DNA of 53,818 nucleotides from a virus. Made by a program: the position numbers and the translations under genes. This document shows, in pieces, positions 40,640 through 48,594 of this stretch (its first letter is position 1; the number at the start of each line of letters is the position of its first letter). Under the pieces are notes generated by a model. It was not told the DNA's origin and did no database searches. It saw nothing but the letters and a program-made list of their open reading frames with translations. The DNA lies in the IMG/VR virus record IMGVR_UViG_3300034072_000606, positions 1-53,818 of that record; one strand, given 5' to 3'.

Positions 40640-42473
40640 CGCTCACAACCTTCTCGCGCCAATCACCGGTCTCGATTTCCTCATAAATCTCAGGACCCAA
40701 GATGATCTTGCCCTGCCAAGGCTTGACGTTCACCAGATCAAGTTCACCGCCGCGCAGGCTGATCGATATGTGCGGCTGGTAATCGGGGTAATCGCTTGTG
40801 CCGCCGATGTCCTTAGCGTAGCCGTGACGCCACTGAAGCTCGTTGGAGGCGAAGAGGAGCACCAGAACGTCGCCCGCGTCACCAAACTTCTCGCTGATAC
40901 GCGGTCCGCCCTCCGGGATTTCCAGCTGGGCGTCCCAAGGCTGACCCATCTTCATCCAGTCGATAGGCGTCTTGCTGTAGATGATGGTGACGTGCATGCT
41001 TTCCGGGGCGTAAACGTCACTGACGCCCTGATCCTTGTACCACTTGATGATCTCATCTGCGTTGACGACATCACGGCGCATGTAAAGGGTGCGCGGGGCT
41101 GCGTCACCGACCGGTATCTTGGGCTGCGGGTTCTCAAGATTGTTGACTGCGGCTTCCTTCGACCGCATTTCAAGGTCGAATTCAGGCAACTTGTCGCCGT
41201 TCTCCTTGAGAAGGTCGCCAAGGCCGGGGTAAACCCCATCTTCCACCAGCTGATTGCCGACGCTCGTGCGCATTTCTTCAGCAGCGAAGAGACCCAGGCT
41301 GTTGACGATGTTGGCGGTTTCGGCCTTGAGCTTCCCGATTTCAGCCCGCTCCTTCTCACTCATCTGCTCCAGAGGAGACCAAGTGTAGAAAATTTCATCG
41401 GGGCGCGATCCTAGCGCCGACCGGATGAGAGCTTCATCGAGCTTGTACATCGCTGGCTGGATTTCCAGCGTCTGAATGGACGTGACCCGGTCATAATAGT
41501 TCTTCATGTCGTGTTCCCCGGTCGAATTGAGACCGGAGGGGGATTGCCCAACAAGGCGCGTCAACGGGATATCCGAAGCGCCTGAAACGAGAATCAAGAA
41601 CTGCTGGAGAACGTCCGGGAGAGCCGCGAAGTTGATCTGCTTGCGGTCGTATTCCTCATCAGCATCCGTGATGAGGGCCTTGCTGACGGACTTGCCGATG
41701 TTGGCGAGTGAGAAGCGGTCGAGGAGCTTCTGTCGGTAGGGAGCGGCTGAGAGCTGCTCCATCAGGTCCTGAATCTTGAAGACGTCAACGTTGGCTTCGA
41801 AGACAAGACTTGCGATGTTTGCTGCTGTGCTGTCAGTGTTGGCAATCGCCGTGTAGATGGACTGAAGCACGCTATCGCCCCAGCCGGTCGCGGTCACGTT
41901 GCCAATCGGGTTCCACGGATCGGGGAGCGGGTCGCCGACCTGAACAACCAAGCGCGAGGGGTGAATGGTCGTGAAGTCCCGGGCGTTGCTGATCGTGTAA
42001 TCGACCGGCATGCCGTAATGCTCCAGGGTCGGGTCAATCTCCAGCTCACCGGCGATCATCTCCCGGCGGCTCATCACGGTGAGATACTTGATCCCGCCCT
42101 TCTTGATGCCCTCAAAATCAAACTCCTTGGACGCATCACCCCCGTCACCGATGTAGATAGCTGCGCCGCCCCAGAGGCGGGCGAGGGTCTTACACTGAAG
42201 GATTTTCTGCTTGAGGCCCAAGCGGCGCTCTTCAGCCTCGATCAGAGTGATCTGCGACTGATCGGCCTGCCAGTCTCTCCACTTGCGAACGGCGTCCAGA
42301 GCCGGGATATTGACAATCTTCTTCGCCAACCACGTGTTGCGGTAGGCATTGTGAAGCTGAACGTCACTGAGGATCAAGTTTCCGTAAAACACCGCCGCCG
42401 ACTTATCGACAGTCGGATCACCCATGCCGGTGATGAGTGAACGGAGGCTGTCAGCAGTCGGAAGGGTTGTCAT
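40623..42473 (-). CDS. Portal protein fused to Acb1-like 2H phosphoesterase
   Basis: A 616-aa protein. Residues 1-about 440 are a DUF1073/PF06381-type portal (NTWLAKKIVNIPALDAVRKW, then RLWGGAAIYIGDGGD, and VGQSPSGLNSTGEHDMKNYY). Residues about 460-605 form a 2H phosphoesterase: H-x-T at 494-496 (MHVTIIYS) and H-x-S at 568-570 (YQPHISIS). This domain resembles anti-CBASS Acb1, which degrades cyclic oligonucleotide signals. The portal part forms the dodecameric DNA channel. The fusion could deliver an anti-defence enzyme with the virion or after cleavage; this is inference. Confidence 0.85.
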   Translation of the reverse strand: MTTLPTADSLRSLITGMGDPTVDKSAAVFYGNLILSDVQLHNAYRNTWLAKKIVNIPALDAVRKWRDWQADQSQITLIEAEERRLGLKQKILQCKTLARLWGGAAIYIGDGGDASKEFDFEGIKKGGIKYLTVMSRREMIAGELEIDPTLEHYGMPVDYTISNARDFTTIHPSRLVVQVGDPLPDPWNPIGNVTATGWGDSVLQSIYTAIANTDSTAANIASLVFEANVDVFKIQDLMEQLSAAPYRQKLLDRFSLANIGKSVSKALITDADEEYDRKQINFAALPDVLQQFLILVSGASDIPLTRLVGQSPSGLNSTGEHDMKNYYDRVTSIQTLEIQPAMYKLDEALIRSALGSRPDEIFYTWSPLEQMSEKERAEIGKLKAETANIVNSLGLFAAEEMRTSVGNQLVEDGVYPGLGDLLKENGDKLPEFDLEMRSKEAAVNNLENPQPKIPVGDAAPRTLYMRRDVVNADEIIKWYKDQGVSDVYAPESMHVTIIYSKTPIDWMKMGQPWDAQLEIPEGGPRISEKFGDAGDVLVLLFASNELQWRHGYAKDIGGTSDYPDYQPHISISLRGGELDLVNVKPWQGKIILGPEIYEEIETGDWREKVVSDGGDA

Positions 42474-42477
42474 GCGG

Positions 42478-44175
42478 TCATCCCACGTTGTCGAGCGAAT
42501 AGCGGCTGGAGACAGGCCAATAGGCCATCACAACCGCGTCTGCCATATTCGGGGATCGCGTCCCCTCCGGTGTCTTGTTCACCATCAACTTTAACCGACC
42601 CGGGCTCAAAGAGGAAGTAGCTTGGCTGAGCTCTTTGATGAGCTGTGCCAATTCTTCAGTCGTGAAGCTTGCGCTGTCAATGCTGATCAGCTCGTCTGTA
42701 TCGATATCCACGCCTTCGGTCAAGGCGCGGTAGGTCTTCCAGAACCGGGCGCGCAGCTCCCACCAAGCTTGGGCCTTGATGTTGAGATAATGGTCCTTGA
42801 TGAGGGGAGAGCCCTTGTCGCCCCTGATCAGGCGCTTCTCCGGGAAGAGGGGAGGCAGGCCCGCGTTCCAAGCCTCAACCTTCAGGCCGGTCGGCCACTG
42901 AATCTTGCTGGTGTTGGTCTCGCCGCTCTCGTCTAGCCCCCGGAGGCGGTTGAACTCAGCCTTACAACCCGCACCTACACCGATACAGTCATACATCAGC
43001 GAGGTGTCGTGAGGGCGCTTGAGATATTGGATCGCACGGCGAGCCGTCACGCCGGTATCGACCTGACCCCAGACCTTGACGCCTTTCAAGACGACGCCCT
43101 TGCGCTGTGCCAAGGCGTTCCGGTCCCCGCCTCCGTCCGCCACGTCTAGGCCCGCCATCCACTTCCCATCGTCCGTGAACTGGAGCTTGATGTGAGCGTC
43201 AACCGCAGCGCGCACCCAATCATTCGGGATGATGATGCCTTCAACGGAGGCGTTATAGTCGCGGTCCACCTCTTGGGCGAAGATGTGAAGCAGGCCCTCA
43301 TCCTCTGCCTTCTTGCGGCGTTCCTCGTACCATTCGATGGTCTTGGCCGGATGATGGCGCCAATCGAAGATGAAGATATTGGCCTTGCCCTTGACGACTG
43401 GTGCGCCGACCTCCCACTCAACCCCAGCTTCCCGGCGGCGGTGGAACACATTGCCGGTGCCGTTGACTGAGCTGATGTCGATCTGGACGCGGGTGTTGTC
43501 GCCCAAAGCAGCCTCAATCAAGTCGGGGCGCTCATAGTGGGCGCTCTCGTCCTTGAAGTAAATGCGCTTGCGACCGCCACGACCAATGCTGTCGCCCGCC
43601 TCGCCGGTGATGCTCGCCCCGTTCGCCGGGTTGAGCACCCTCATATAGGTCATGTGGTCCTTGAAGCTGAACCCCGGGGGGAGAAATTCCGGGGGCAGAC
43701 CCCGGATGACAGCCCTGATCTTCTCAAAGATGCTGTCCATGTCCCCGATCTTATCAACAAGCTGCTCCTTTCGGGAGCCCCAGCCGATTGACATGCCATC
43801 ATAGAACAACCACAGGTGGACGGATACAGCGACCGATAGCCAAGTTGCGCCCGCGTCACGGCACTTCTCAATCAGGCCGTCCGCTTCGCCCTCAAGACAG
43901 GCGTAAATGAACTGCGTAAGATCGGCCTGACGGGGGAACATGATGAAGGGCATGCGGGTGATCTTCCCCGGCACGCCCGCGTTACGTGGATCGTAGGTGT
44001 CAACCCAGTCGTTGATGAACTCAACTGGGTGATCCTTGTAGTAAATCTTGGCGGCTTGAAGCATAGCCGGGTTGGACCGGAACAACAGCAGCTGTTTCTG
44101 GCGCCAAGCGAACAACTTGACGTAGTTCGGGGGCCAAGCGGTCGTCGCTGATAGGTCCTTGACGTGAGCGTTCAT
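42478..44175 (-). CDS. Terminase large subunit
   Basis: A 565-aa packaging motor. The ATPase has a deviant Walker A KCRDAGATW (104-112) and Walker B IYFKDES (205-211, Glu210). The RNase H-like nuclease has GLDVADGGGDRN (Asp344), YDCIGVGAG and the final acidic NMADAVVMAYW. Both domains are complete. It starts on an ATGA overlap with the small Zn-finger gene. Confidence 0.95.
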   Translation of the reverse strand: MNAHVKDLSATTAWPPNYVKLFAWRQKQLLLFRSNPAMLQAAKIYYKDHPVEFINDWVDTYDPRNAGVPGKITRMPFIMFPRQADLTQFIYACLEGEADGLIEKCRDAGATWLSVAVSVHLWLFYDGMSIGWGSRKEQLVDKIGDMDSIFEKIRAVIRGLPPEFLPPGFSFKDHMTYMRVLNPANGASITGEAGDSIGRGGRKRIYFKDESAHYERPDLIEAALGDNTRVQIDISSVNGTGNVFHRRREAGVEWEVGAPVVKGKANIFIFDWRHHPAKTIEWYEERRKKAEDEGLLHIFAQEVDRDYNASVEGIIIPNDWVRAAVDAHIKLQFTDDGKWMAGLDVADGGGDRNALAQRKGVVLKGVKVWGQVDTGVTARRAIQYLKRPHDTSLMYDCIGVGAGCKAEFNRLRGLDESGETNTSKIQWPTGLKVEAWNAGLPPLFPEKRLIRGDKGSPLIKDHYLNIKAQAWWELRARFWKTYRALTEGVDIDTDELISIDSASFTTEELAQLIKELSQATSSLSPGRLKLMVNKTPEGTRSPNMADAVVMAYWPVSSRYSLDNVG

Positions 44176-44507
44176 ATCATACCCATCTCTTCAAGAAATC
44201 CGTCGAGCCCTTCCGGTTTCTCTCCAGAAACTAGCGGACCCTTGATGAATTGGTCCCAATGCTCAGATAACCGATATTCGCAAACCCTCAAAGCCCTTTT
44301 CATCGGAACTATCTTGAGCTCGTCTTGAGTCCTAGCGATCCGGCGCTGCCAACTCCTGATTTCTTTCCAAAACTGTCTGTGTTCTAATTTCACATGAGCC
44401 GGCAATGCTCGAAAACACTTGCCGCAAATCATTTCTCCAGGAAAATCTTCAGCCTTCCCCGTACAACGACAACTTGGGTTAATACAAGGAGTGCGAGCCC
44501 CTGTCAC
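44172..44507 (-). CDS. Small Cys-rich protein between terminase genes
   Basis: A 111-aa protein with CINPSCRC and MICGKCF (zinc-finger-like) at the N-terminus and a basic helical remainder (EIRSWQRRIARTQDELKIV). GTG 44507 overlaps the previous stop (GTGA). It may bind DNA during packaging; unproven. Confidence 0.7.
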   Translation of the reverse strand: MTGARTPCINPSCRCTGKAEDFPGEMICGKCFRALPAHVKLEHRQFWKEIRSWQRRIARTQDELKIVPMKRALRVCEYRLSEHWDQFIKGPLVSGEKPEGLDGFLEEMGMI

Positions 44508-44755
44508 TGCCCGTCTGCCTTCTTGGTGATAAGCCTCCGCAGCCTAGCAATCTCGCGCTCCATACCGTCGATGAAGGCTACAGCGTCGTGAACCTTCGTC
44601 CCCTCGCTGACGGCGCGGCAAAGTCCGCCTTGGGCTAAAGCCCCGGGGACCGGCGGAACGGAGTAGACTGCGAGAATGAGGACCTTGACGCCTTCCTTCT
44701 CTGCCAGCGCTAGGCTGGCGTTGATTTCGTTCTCAAGGTTCTGTTCAAAGCTCAT
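44504..44755 (-). CDS. Hypothetical protein between terminase genes
   Basis: An 83-aa, mostly helical protein (NLENEINASLALAEKEGVK; DGMEREIARLRRLITKK) with ATG 44755 overlapping the TerS stop. No family recognised; translationally coupled to both neighbours. Confidence 0.65.
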   Translation of the reverse strand: MSFEQNLENEINASLALAEKEGVKVLILAVYSVPPVPGALAQGGLCRAVSEGTKVHDAVAFIDGMEREIARLRRLITKKADGQ

Positions 44756-45285
44756 TTGTTCCCGTCCCGGGTCTGCGCGTAAAGGTCTGCCGCCTCTTCA
44801 GGCGACATGTCGGTGTTGATAGCCTGGATCGGCCCGCCGCCGGGGCCGCTGATTTCCGACTTGTCGGCTAGGCCGAGATCGCGGCTGATGATGTTGGCGT
44901 TCAGGAGACCTGCTGCTGCGGCAACAAACTTTTGATCCCGGATAGTTTGTTCAGCCCATTCTATGACAGACAACAAGTCAGGTCTTGGGTTGATCGATCC
45001 CGGAGTGCGCCACTCACGCCATGTGGTGGCCGCGATATCGATGAACAGGCACAAGCCGCCTATCGTGAAAGCCCGGGTCTTCGGAACACTCTCCAGCCAA
45101 CTGGAACCCTCGTATGAGAACGGCTTAGCCTCCATCAAGGGGTTCTCTTCACACCAAGTGAAGTAGTCCTCGCAGGCTTCCCGAAGCTTTTGAGCCCCTT
45201 CCTCACCCACCGGGAAAGTCGGGTGAACCCCATGCCGGCTTCGCTGCTTCCAAAACTGATTTCCAATACCGAATTTACTGCTCAA
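44752..45285 (-). CDS. Terminase small subunit (P22 gp3-like)
   Basis: A 177-aa protein. GGLCLFIDIAATTWREWRTP, then PDLLSVIEWAEQTIRDQKF and LLNANIISRDLGLADKSE, is the typical gp3-type TerS pattern; the last feature is followed by a flexible tail. It recognises the packaging site. TTG 45285 is chosen because GGAGG lies five nt upstream; GTG 45297 is within the leader. First gene after promoter P9. Confidence 0.83.
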   Translation of the reverse strand: MSSKFGIGNQFWKQRSRHGVHPTFPVGEEGAQKLREACEDYFTWCEENPLMEAKPFSYEGSSWLESVPKTRAFTIGGLCLFIDIAATTWREWRTPGSINPRPDLLSVIEWAEQTIRDQKFVAAAAGLLNANIISRDLGLADKSEISGPGGGPIQAINTDMSPEEAADLYAQTRDGNK

Positions 45286-45309
45286 TGTCGCCTCCACGCG
45301 TGTGAGCCC

Positions 45310-45338
45310 AATATATGCCCAAAGCAGGGGCGCGGCAA
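45310..45338 (-). promoter_or_regulatory. Promoter P9 (structural module)
   Basis: -35 TTGCCG (45333-45338), 17-bp spacer, -10 TATATT (45310-45315), the best -10 in the genome. The TTAACTT array starts 4 bp upstream of the -35. It should drive TerS and the whole structural and lysis block. The array may be bound by an activator giving late timing. Confidence 0.7.
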
Positions 45339-45341
45339 CGG

Positions 45342-45540
45342 CGTCTTAACTTTCTTAACTTAGCACTTCGTGTCACTTCGAAGTTAAGACGCAAAATTGC
45401 CAGCAGGGCTGTCACTATCTTAACTTTCTTATGTTTCTTAACTTTAAAATAGGGGTATATGAAAACTAGTATACACGGGGGAATATAAATCTACCTAAGA
45501 AAGTTAAGAAGTTAAGATATCCCCAGCCCCTCTGGGCATC
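45342..45540. repeat. TTAACTT array, copy B
   Basis: Homologue of 20525-20720. Shared order: CGTCTTAAC...TTCTTAACTTAG, then GAAGTTAAGACGC, then ATCTTAACTTTCTTATG and TTTCTTAACTT, then the AATAGGGGT-TATGAAAA core, AATATAAA, and CCTAAGAAAGTTAAGAAG-TAAGAT, ending in CTGGGCATC. The TTAACTT sites are mostly complete, and several more follow to 45605. Confidence 0.85.
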
Positions 45541-45620
45541 TCATCGCTTAACTTAAATTCACCGTCTTATGTTAAGTTAAGCGATTCACACTTTTTAAGT
45601 TAAGAAGATCCAACAAGAAA

Positions 45621-45649
45621 ATCGGGGACCTTTTTCGAAGACCCCCGAT
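45621..45649 (-). terminator. Terminator of the small-gene operon
   Basis: ATCGGGG (45621-45627) pairs with CCCCGAT (45643-45649). On the minus strand the stem is followed by TTTTCTTG. It lies 51 nt after the stop of the 45700 gene and separates early small genes from the array. Confidence 0.7.
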
Positions 45650-45699
45650 CCACACCCCGAAAATCACGTGAAATCGCTTAGCGAGCGACACGTCAAGAT

Positions 45700-45915
45700 T
45701 CATTTTCTTAACTTCGCGAGCAGTTCCCTAAGATCAATTTTGAGGGCTTCGATAACGCCCTCCTGCGCAATTTGAAATCTCCAACAAGCTGAAGCCATGG
45801 TGTTGAAAACCAATTTATAGGTCTCTTTTTCGTCAGCCCCCTCCGCTATCGCTTGTTTTGCGTCGTCGCGATAAGAGGGGTGAACCTTTTCCCAATCTTC
45901 GTGATTCAGAGTCAT
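45700..45915 (-). CDS. Hypothetical small helical protein
   Basis: A 71-aa helical protein (DDAKQAIAEGADEKETYKLV, then LKIDLRELLAKLRK), last gene of the small-gene operon. ATGA overlap with the upstream gene. No family recognised. Confidence 0.65.
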   Translation of the reverse strand: MTLNHEDWEKVHPSYRDDAKQAIAEGADEKETYKLVFNTMASACWRFQIAQEGVIEALKIDLRELLAKLRK

Positions 45916-46370
45916 TTCTCCTCCACCTCCCGATAGCGCACCCCGCAGCTGTAGTAATCGTGCGGGGCGTTCGGGAACCTACGCCGATCCGGCACGTGAG
46001 GATCGGGCGCGGTAACGGCTTCCAAATCAGCTAGGGCTTGCTCCCGGGTCGGCCAAGCTTTCTCATAGAATAGCGGATAGTCAGCCCCAGGTTGTCGCCG
46101 GTCGTATTGATCGACCTGATACACCTCAGCCACCCACTCACACCGATACGTCTTATGAACGAATTGTGGACCAGTTGGTCCCGCCGCCAGCAATTCGTCA
46201 ATAGTCGGCTCGTCCTTTATAAGCCCAATAGGCTCGCGAATCAGGACAACCGGTCCATGTTTCTTGTCGAACCGGAAAAAGTCCCGTTCATACTCCGGCC
46301 CCAGCGCCTGAATCCGTTTCCAGATATCCGCGTGCGCGGTCGGCGATACTCTCAGCAAGACGACGCTCAT
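45912..46370 (-). CDS. Hypothetical protein
   Basis: A 152-aa mixed alpha/beta protein (GPVVLIREPIGLIKDEPTID; YRCEWVAEVYQVDQYD). No membrane segment or known motif. It is coupled by ATGA to genes on both sides. Confidence 0.65.
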   Translation of the reverse strand: MSVVLLRVSPTAHADIWKRIQALGPEYERDFFRFDKKHGPVVLIREPIGLIKDEPTIDELLAAGPTGPQFVHKTYRCEWVAEVYQVDQYDRRQPGADYPLFYEKAWPTREQALADLEAVTAPDPHVPDRRRFPNAPHDYYSCGVRYREVEEK

Positions 46371-46459
46371 GGGAACCTCGTCAGCACATAGAACAGCATG
46401 GCCCCGACGCCTACGCCGACCGTTCCCGCGATAGTGAGAACTAAGCCCAGATCACTCAT
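46367..46459 (-). CDS. 30-aa transmembrane peptide
   Basis: A 30-aa ORF, nearly all one membrane helix (LGLVLTIAGTVGVGVGAMLF), with ATGA overlaps at both ends (46367-46370 and 46456-46459). Very small but the double coupling makes it credible. Could regulate a membrane process or block superinfection. Confidence 0.6.
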   Translation of the reverse strand: MSDLGLVLTIAGTVGVGVGAMLFYVLTRFP

Positions 46460-46662
46460 AGCCCCGACCCTCCGCAGCGTCTCGGGCACTTGATCCGCCC
46501 CCGGTGAAACGACGCTTCCAGGATCGCGAGAAGCCACACGATGATCCAGATGCCGCAAGTCAGCAGCGACATAATGGCGTGAAGCACGTGGTTGGGACGG
46601 CGAACCTTCACCGATACGATCTGCCCGCACTTGGAGCACGTCCTGAGTTCATGGTGTATCAT
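46456..46662 (-). CDS. Zn-ribbon/transmembrane small protein
   Basis: A 68-aa protein: CSKCG near the N-terminus, a membrane segment (HAIMSLLTCGIWIIVWLLAI) and CPRRCGG at the C-terminus. The Cys pairs could form one zinc site across the helix hairpin. This layout occurs in small phage and host membrane proteins of unknown role. ATG 46662 follows AGGAGTTTCGCT. Confidence 0.7.
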   Translation of the reverse strand: MIHHELRTCSKCGQIVSVKVRRPNHVLHAIMSLLTCGIWIIVWLLAILEASFHRGRIKCPRRCGGSGL

Positions 46663-46949
46663 AGCGAAACTCCTATTGTAGAAAGACCAACTTCGCGGCG
46701 ACGTTGCTTCAAATCCCAAACCTTCTTTTCAAGGTCTCTGATCTCGTCATCATAATGCTTCACAGCCTCCTTGAAGGATTTCAAGGTTTCATCCGGGTCG
46801 TCGGTTTCAACCAGAAATTTATCCCGACCCTTCACGCAATAAGTCTTGCGCCGCCCATACAAATATTGGTAGGTTTTTTCTGTTTCCTGAACCAGCTCGC
46901 CAATATGGCTAAGCGATCCATACGAGAATTGAAACACATGCTTAGTCAT
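46659..46949 (-). CDS. Hypothetical coiled-coil protein
   Basis: A 96-aa protein with a beta-rich N-terminus (VFQFSYGSLSHIGELV) and a C-terminal coiled coil (VKHYDDEIRDLEKKVWDLKQ). ATG 46949 has GGAG upstream. ATGA overlap with the next gene. Confidence 0.65.
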   Translation of the reverse strand: MTKHVFQFSYGSLSHIGELVQETEKTYQYLYGRRKTYCVKGRDKFLVETDDPDETLKSFKEAVKHYDDEIRDLEKKVWDLKQRRREVGLSTIGVSL

Positions 46950-47298
46950 CACAAATCTCCAATTTGTCGATAGCGTCCCGGAGCCCGTCGCCCCAAGTCG
47001 AGGTTTTTGCATTCGATCCGACGACCGACCAATTCTTGGTCGCGTCATCCTGGGATATCTGAACTGAGCCGGAGGTCCCATTCTCCACATACCCGCAAGC
47101 CGCCCTCAGCTTTTCGATCCGCTGCGTGTCCGGGTTCAGGTTCGTGAAAACCTGGTGAACGGCTTGAATAAATTGCTTAGCTATTTCCGGGCTCATCTTG
47201 TTTTCTGTCACCAAGTTGAGTTCCATGAGCTTCTTAGCCTGCTCAACGTCGCCGACTTCGAATTCAACGCCGGCAACCCTCATTCTGACTTTGTCCAT
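46942..47298 (-). CDS. Hypothetical protein
   Basis: A 118-aa protein with a beta start (VRMRVAGVEFEVGDVEQAKK) and helical middle (PEIAKQFIQAVHQVFTNL). No motif recognised. ATG 47298 (GGAG 8 nt upstream) overlaps the lipoprotein stop. Confidence 0.65.
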   Translation of the reverse strand: MDKVRMRVAGVEFEVGDVEQAKKLMELNLVTENKMSPEIAKQFIQAVHQVFTNLNPDTQRIEKLRAACGYVENGTSGSVQISQDDATKNWSVVGSNAKTSTWGDGLRDAIDKLEICDD

Positions 47299-47408
47299 CA
47301 CAGTCTCTCCACTTTATAGCCGGTCCATTTCGGCATGGGGTCGCACCCCGGGTCCAAGGTCGAAGTACAGCACCCTGAGAGCGCGAGCAATACAAACAAC
47401 CACTTCAT
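47298..47408 (-). CDS. 36-aa lipoprotein
   Basis: A 36-aa ORF with a signal helix (KWLFVLLALSG) and lipobox LSGC, giving a mature lipoprotein of about 24 residues with Cys, Pro and Trp. ATGA overlap upstream (47405-47408) and TGATG downstream show translational coupling. It is far from the lysis genes, so it is not the main Rz1. Superinfection exclusion is a plausible role (inference). Confidence 0.65.
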   Translation of the reverse strand: MKWLFVLLALSGCCTSTLDPGCDPMPKWTGYKVERL

Positions 47409-47614
47409 TTGCCGTCCTCCATGACGTACATTTTGGCGCTTACGTCATATCGAATGAAAGGCGGATTGCTTGACATAAATTCCGCTATATCGCTCGAAGC
47501 CACTTGGTGGGTGACGTCGAATTCACGGACGATGTCAGCTCGCCTTATTTGGCCGAATTGTTTGAACGTTGCGGCAATAAATTCCTGACGCCGTTTCTTG
47601 AACCAATCGCTCAT
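47405..47614 (-). CDS. Putative winged helix-turn-helix protein
   Basis: A 69-aa protein: KKRRQEFIAATFKQFG, then IRRADIVREFDVTHQVASSD (helix-turn-helix) and FIRYDVSAKMYVMED (wing). The pattern is that of a small DNA-binding domain. It is a candidate regulator for the CGGGGATAA or TTAACTT sites. ATG 47614 follows GGAGAGTGAA. Confidence 0.65.
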   Translation of the reverse strand: MSDWFKKRRQEFIAATFKQFGQIRRADIVREFDVTHQVASSDIAEFMSSNPPFIRYDVSAKMYVMEDGK

Positions 47615-47907
47615 TTCACTCTCCATTTGCGCCGTTCAAGCGCCGCTTCTTTGCGACGCTGCTTACGGTTCTTCCCCGGCTCCAGGACGACTTTCAGTCC
47701 AGAGCCGTCATAGGGATCACCATACAGGTACGATTCATCCATGTACAGCTCCTGGTGCTTGTTCACCTCGTCAGGGTCCATAGCAGTGGTCAGCACCTCT
47801 ATCATCTGGCGTTCCTCAGCCTGACGAAGCGCAGCCACAAGAGCCTTCGAAACACCCGAGAAACCGACGCCGACGAGCGCCACCTTAGGCGCGTTCCGCT
47901 CCGTCAT
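47611..47907 (-). CDS. Hypothetical basic-tailed protein
   Basis: A 98-aa protein starting with a hydrophobic glycine-rich strand (KVALVGVGFSGVSKALVAAL) and ending in a very basic tail (KNRKQRRKEAALERRKWRVK). ATG 47907 follows GAGGACGATCCA. The same frame is open further up (to 48192), but third-position GC there favours the overlapping small membrane ORF. Confidence 0.6.
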   Translation of the reverse strand: MTERNAPKVALVGVGFSGVSKALVAALRQAEERQMIEVLTTAMDPDEVNKHQELYMDESYLYGDPYDGSGLKVVLEPGKNRKQRRKEAALERRKWRVK

Positions 47908-48044
47908 TGGATCGTCCTCACGCACGTCGCATAGCTCGCGCTCTGCTGGCAGATTTCCATCGCCCTCGCGTGCGACGACGCCACTATCCAGATGATCAGC
48001 GACACTGCCGCCCCGATCATTACCCACTGAATCATCTTGTTCAA
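47904..48044 (-). CDS. Small membrane or secreted protein, 46 aa
   Basis: A 46-aa ORF with Lys near the N-terminus, a hydrophobic segment (VMIGAAVSLIIWIVASS) and a SHARA-type cleavage-like site, then two Cys. TTG 48044 with AAGGA upstream, or ATG 48035. It ends on an ATGA overlap. Third codon positions are GC-rich, unlike the competing frame. Confidence 0.5.
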   Translation of the reverse strand: MNKMIQWVMIGAAVSLIIWIVASSHARAMEICQQSASYATCVRTIQ

Positions 48045-48115
48045 GTCCGTACATCCTTATCCAAGCCTCGCGTTGCCAGCGAGAAACCTCAATTAAAGCC
48101 AGCTCGTGCGCCTCA

Positions 48116-48346
48116 TCAGGAGACACGGACGGTCTCCACGACTTTGAGACGATCCGGGTTGTCCATAGCCTGAAGCACGCGCTGAAATTCATTGCCGCCG
48201 CTGTACAGACCCTTGTACATATCTTGTTTGGTCCAGGTCGCGACTTCCCCGGCTCCGTTCAGAAGGGGCATATTGCGCCCCTCCCGCACCACCGAGAAAA
48301 ACCGCGACCCGTCCGGGACCGTACCCACAAGAACCTTGTCTTTCAT
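48116..48346 (-). CDS. Hypothetical protein
   Basis: A 76-aa beta-start protein (KVLVGTVPDGSRFFSVVREG) with a helical end (FQRVLQAMDNPDRLKVVE). ATGA overlap with the gene upstream. About 70 bp after it are without a clear gene. No family recognised. Confidence 0.65.
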   Translation of the reverse strand: MKDKVLVGTVPDGSRFFSVVREGRNMPLLNGAGEVATWTKQDMYKGLYSGGNEFQRVLQAMDNPDRLKVVETVRVS

Positions 48347-48594
48347 ATCGCGCTCCCCGGGAAAGACTGTTTCCAGTCTCTTTCCATTATGTTGAGAAGT
48401 TTGGTAGCAGCGGCCAATTTACCACCTACGGACACCGAACACCGCAACCCATCATACCCTACTCCAAAATCACCGGCTGGATACACTACGATAAGGCGCT
48501 GGCCTTCATCCAAAAATCGTCCGCACATAGGATGAGATTGAATCTCAACAACCTTTTCACTCCAACGGAGAACGTTTTCTTGAACGTCCTTCAT
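48343..48594 (-). CDS. Hypothetical protein
   Basis: An 83-aa mixed alpha/beta protein (LRWSEKVVEIQSHPMCG; QRLIVVYPAGDFGVGYDGLR). ATG 48594 overlaps the upstream stop (TGATG), with AGGGG upstream; GTG 48597 is the alternative. No family recognised. Confidence 0.65.
   Translation of the reverse strand: MKDVQENVLRWSEKVVEIQSHPMCGRFLDEGQRLIVVYPAGDFGVGYDGLRCSVSVGGKLAAATKLLNIMERDWKQSFPGSAI

Larger units (their letters stand above)
45298..45699. other. 402-bp non-coding regulatory region
   Basis: The largest gap in the genome. From right to left on the minus strand it holds the terminator of the 45700 gene (45621-45649), further TTAACTT/AAGTTAAG sites (45545-45605), the repeat copy B (45342-45540), promoter P9 (45310-45338) and the TerS leader. 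No convincing gene. Confidence 0.85.

Noticed and set aside
47611-48192. One 193-codon frame covering 47611-48192
   Set aside because: It overlaps the 48116 gene by 77 nt, and in 47907-48035 the alternate frame has much more GC in third positions and a clear membrane segment. I call a 98-aa gene plus a separate small gene instead; a GTG start at 48122 remains possible.
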